This document shows, piece after piece, positions 62,244 to 64,000 of a DNA stretch of 64,000 nucleotides. How positions within the stretch are numbered: the first letter of the stretch is position 1; every line of letters begins with the position of its first letter. Source of the stretch: Bacillota bacterium (lineage in GTDB: Bacteria > Bacillota > UBA4882 > UBA8346); contig JAAYHS010000066.1 of the NCBI GenBank assembly GCA_012735315.1, forward strand, positions 1-64,000, in the 5' to 3' direction. Both the position numbers and the translations under genes were made by a program. Below the pieces are notes generated by a model. It saw only the letters and a list, made by a program, of their open reading frames with translations. It did no database searches and had not been told where the DNA came from.

Positions 62244-62273
62244 TTTACACTTCGGGTAAATTTGCGATATAAT
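62244..62273 (+). promoter_or_regulatory. Promoter of the amino-acid ABC operon
   Basis: TTTACA (62244-62249) and TATAAT (62268-62273), 18 bases apart on the plus strand, 31 bases before the TTG start. Confidence 0.65.
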
Positions 62274-62304
62274 TGAAATATTAATGAAACTAGGGGGTGC
62301 TTTT

Positions 62305-63045
62305 TTGAAAAGGTTATTTGGGATATCCTTGATCCTCGGATTAATTCTGGTATTGGCCTCGGGTTGTTTCCAAGCGAAGCAAGTTCTTAACGTCGGCACC
62401 GACGCCACCTATGAACCCTTTGAATACATTGACGAATCAGGCAATTATGTCGGCTTCGACATGGAATTGATTAAAATGGTCGCCGACGAGCTGGGAATGG
62501 AATTGAAAATCCATAATGTCAACTGGGATGGGATCATTCCCGGACTGATAAACGGTAATTACGACTGTTTAATCTCGGCGATGACAATTACCGAGGAGCG
62601 TCAAAAGCAGATCAGTTTTTCCGACCCGTACTTCTCAATTAAACAGGTAATCGTCGTCAAAACCGATAACGATGCTATTAAAGGCCCGGCCGATCTAGCC
62701 GGCAAAACCGTAACCGCTCAAATCGGCACCACCGGGGATCTTTACGCCAGTAAGATCGCCGGCGTCAAAATGAAACGATTTGATACCAATCCCCAAGCCG
62801 TGCAAGAATTGCTCAATAACAACGCCGACGCTGCTGTAATGGATGATTTGGTGGCTTCTGAAGCAATAAATAAAAACCCCGACTTGAAAATGATTGAAAT
62901 TACCGATGCGGAGGTCGAATATTACGGCATCGGCGTCAAAAAAGAAAATACCGAACTGCTTGAAAAAATAAATAAAGCTTTGGAAACCCTGAGAAATAAT
63001 GGTAAGTTAGCCGAATTGGAACAAAAATATAAATCCGGAGATTAA
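62305..63045 (+). CDS. Amino-acid ABC transporter substrate-binding lipoprotein
   Basis: 246 residues from the TTG at 62305 after AGGGGGTG; the ATG at 62284 lies before that site. Lipoprotein signal peptide with an LASGC lipobox, then a class II binding protein fold (PBPb) with the NVGTDATYEPFEYID start that marks the polar amino-acid family (HisJ/GlnH/FliY type). Captures an amino acid outside the cell. A strong hairpin lies after it, before the permease gene. Confidence 0.92.
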   Translation: MKRLFGISLILGLILVLASGCFQAKQVLNVGTDATYEPFEYIDESGNYVGFDMELIKMVADELGMELKIHNVNWDGIIPGLINGNYDCLISAMTITEERQKQISFSDPYFSIKQVIVVKTDNDAIKGPADLAGKTVTAQIGTTGDLYASKIAGVKMKRFDTNPQAVQELLNNNADAAVMDDLVASEAINKNPDLKMIEITDAEVEYYGIGVKKENTELLEKINKALETLRNNGKLAELEQKYKSGD

Positions 63046-63056
63046 CTGGAATTCAG

Positions 63057-63105
63057 AATACGGTCAAATGGCTAAATTTAGCCGTTTGACCGTATTGCTT
63101 TTTTC
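63057..63105 (+). terminator. Strong hairpin between binding protein and permease genes
   Basis: AATACGGTCAAA (63057-63068) and TTTGACCGTATT (63085-63096) pair fully with an inner GGCTAAA/TTTAGCC stem, then six T. It likely ends most transcripts so that the binding protein is made in excess over the permease. Confidence 0.8.
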
Positions 63106-63127
63106 AGGAAAAAAAAGGGTGTTTATC

Positions 63128-64000
63128 GTGAAACATTATTATTGCCAATTTTTTGTAATTTTATTCCTATTATTAGGAATATTTATCTTTTGGGAATCTA
63201 TTCCAGCTCTGGGAGCTGAATTAACGGTTAATTCCAACCCGCCGGGGGCGCGGATCTGGTTGGACGGCATCGATACCGGGCAAACAACGCCCCATACTTT
63301 CCGGAATATCGAAGAAGGAACGCGCCGGCTCGAACTCAGAAAGCCCCCCAAATACCGGAATGAAAAACGCAAGGTAACCGTTAAATCCGGGGTAAATAAA
63401 GTTGAAATCGCGATTCCCGAGACCTCTCTCTATTATATGTGGCTTAGCCTGCCCGCTCTGTTGTTGGGAACGCTAATGACCCTCTTTTTAACTGTTGTCG
63501 CCGTGTTCAACGGCATTCTCATCGGTACCTTCGCCGGAGTGGCCCGGGTGATTCATAACAAAGTCATTAACATGCTCTCCGGGATCTATGTTGATTTTAT
63601 CCGCGGCACGCCGCTGCTGGTCCAGATTTTTATGATTCACTTCGGTTTACCGCCTGTTTTGGGCTTGCTTTTTAATAACGGACAACCCATTCCCCTCAAC
63701 CCTTTTATATCCGCTTTATCAGCCTTAAGCATCAACAGCGGCGCCTATGTGGCCGAAATTATCCGGGCCGGTATCCAATCGATCGACCGGGGCCAAATGG
63801 AAGCCGCCCGTTCCTTGGGAATGACATACCGCCAGGCGATGCGGTACGTTATTCTCCCCCAGGCTCTAAAGCGGGTGATTCCGCCCTTGGGAAATGAATT
63901 CATCGCCATGCTCAAAGATTCTTCGTTGGTCTCGGTGATCGGGATGGAAGAGTTGGTTCGCAAAGCGCAAATCATTATCACCCGCACTTATCGTCCGACT
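63128..64000 (+). CDS. Amino-acid ABC transporter permease with N-terminal PEGA domain (partial)
   Basis: 291 codons, GTG start, running off the right edge. First a signal/anchor helix (about 7-25), then a PEGA domain (about 29-98) with the PPGARIWLDG motif, then a HisM-type permease (about 105 onward) with the EAA loop EAARSLGMTYRQAM. The reading frame is continuous from the start codon through the permease, so this is a true fusion, not a frameshift. PEGA domains are extracytoplasmic beta modules that bind surfaces or glycans. A fusion to an amino-acid permease is uncommon and may position the transporter or its binding protein. Confidence 0.85.
   Translation, partial: MKHYYCQFFVILFLLLGIFIFWESIPALGAELTVNSNPPGARIWLDGIDTGQTTPHTFRNIEEGTRRLELRKPPKYRNEKRKVTVKSGVNKVEIAIPETSLYYMWLSLPALLLGTLMTLFLTVVAVFNGILIGTFAGVARVIHNKVINMLSGIYVDFIRGTPLLVQIFMIHFGLPPVLGLLFNNGQPIPLNPFISALSALSINSGAYVAEIIRAGIQSIDRGQMEAARSLGMTYRQAMRYVILPQALKRVIPPLGNEFIAMLKDSSLVSVIGMEELVRKAQIIITRTYRPT

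Overview
The window looks like chromosome from an anaerobic, endospore-forming, Firmicutes-type bacterium with a moderate G+C content. Evidence for this is a spoIID - spoIIQ-like - spoIIID - mbl block in its usual order, the spore protein YyaC, a YabR-type S1 protein, two T-box leaders, strong AGGAGG ribosome-binding sites and many TTG or GTG starts. Several other genes are more usual in diderm bacteria: a full-length Prc/Tsp-type tail-specific protease, a complete Bat (MoxR/VWA/TPR) operon and a GT9 heptosyltransferase-like enzyme. A deep-branching, possibly diderm, spore-forming lineage (Limnochordia/Hydrogenispora-like) would fit, but this is inference; no rRNA or other taxonomic marker is present.

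Layout. 1-31 is the start of a probable iron alcohol dehydrogenase. 86-10848 (minus) is a Bat operon (moxR, DUF58, DUF4381-like, batA, batB, batC, batD, batE) followed by prc. 11148-16143 holds small and uncharacterised genes (Smr, DUF1232, a TPR protein) and yabR. Upstream of yabR lies a promoter, a long hairpin and an intrinsic terminator that look like an undescribed small RNA or attenuator (16262-16514). 16562-22158 (minus) is an envelope operon: vanW-like, GT9, a flippase/LPG-synthase-type membrane protein and a six-hairpin-glycosidase-like protein. yyaC diverges from it. 22988-29161 holds an orphan sugar-ABC ATPase, a Cof phosphatase, uvrC, a BASS transporter and a YfbR-like phosphohydrolase. 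29595-33162 is sugar-acid metabolism: gnd, a KDG kinase-like PfkB kinase and an IclR regulator with a KdgR-like palindrome at its own promoter. 33474-37810 has a HAD phosphatase and two divergent chemoreceptor-like proteins. 37866-40191 is a phenylacetate-CoA ligase plus a double-ACT protein under a T-box whose specifier reads UUC (Phe). 40268-46574 has a TtcA-like protein, the sporulation block and the CCA enzyme. 46589-53194 has BON, CapA, a secreted FlgT/CsgG-like protein, serC, a GAF-GGDEF protein and a rhomboid protease. 53451-58698 has a GT-B-like protein, Nudix, NlpC/P60, tyrS with a Tyr T-box, and YbjQ. 58798-61960 has a left-handed beta-helix protein and a C35-terpene pair (YtpB-like cyclase and polyprenyl synthase). 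62305-64000 is an amino-acid ABC transporter whose permease carries an N-terminal PEGA domain.

Intergenic spaces carry several small repeat families: a CTGACTACTGAC-type repeat at three loci, palindromic elements downstream of the YfbR-like gene, and a REP-like hairpin near spoIID. There is also a structured 250-bp stretch between serC and the secreted FlgT/CsgG-like gene. No tRNA, rRNA, CRISPR array, transposase or phage gene was found. Start codons were moved where an internal start has a clearly better Shine-Dalgarno; each case is stated in the entry.
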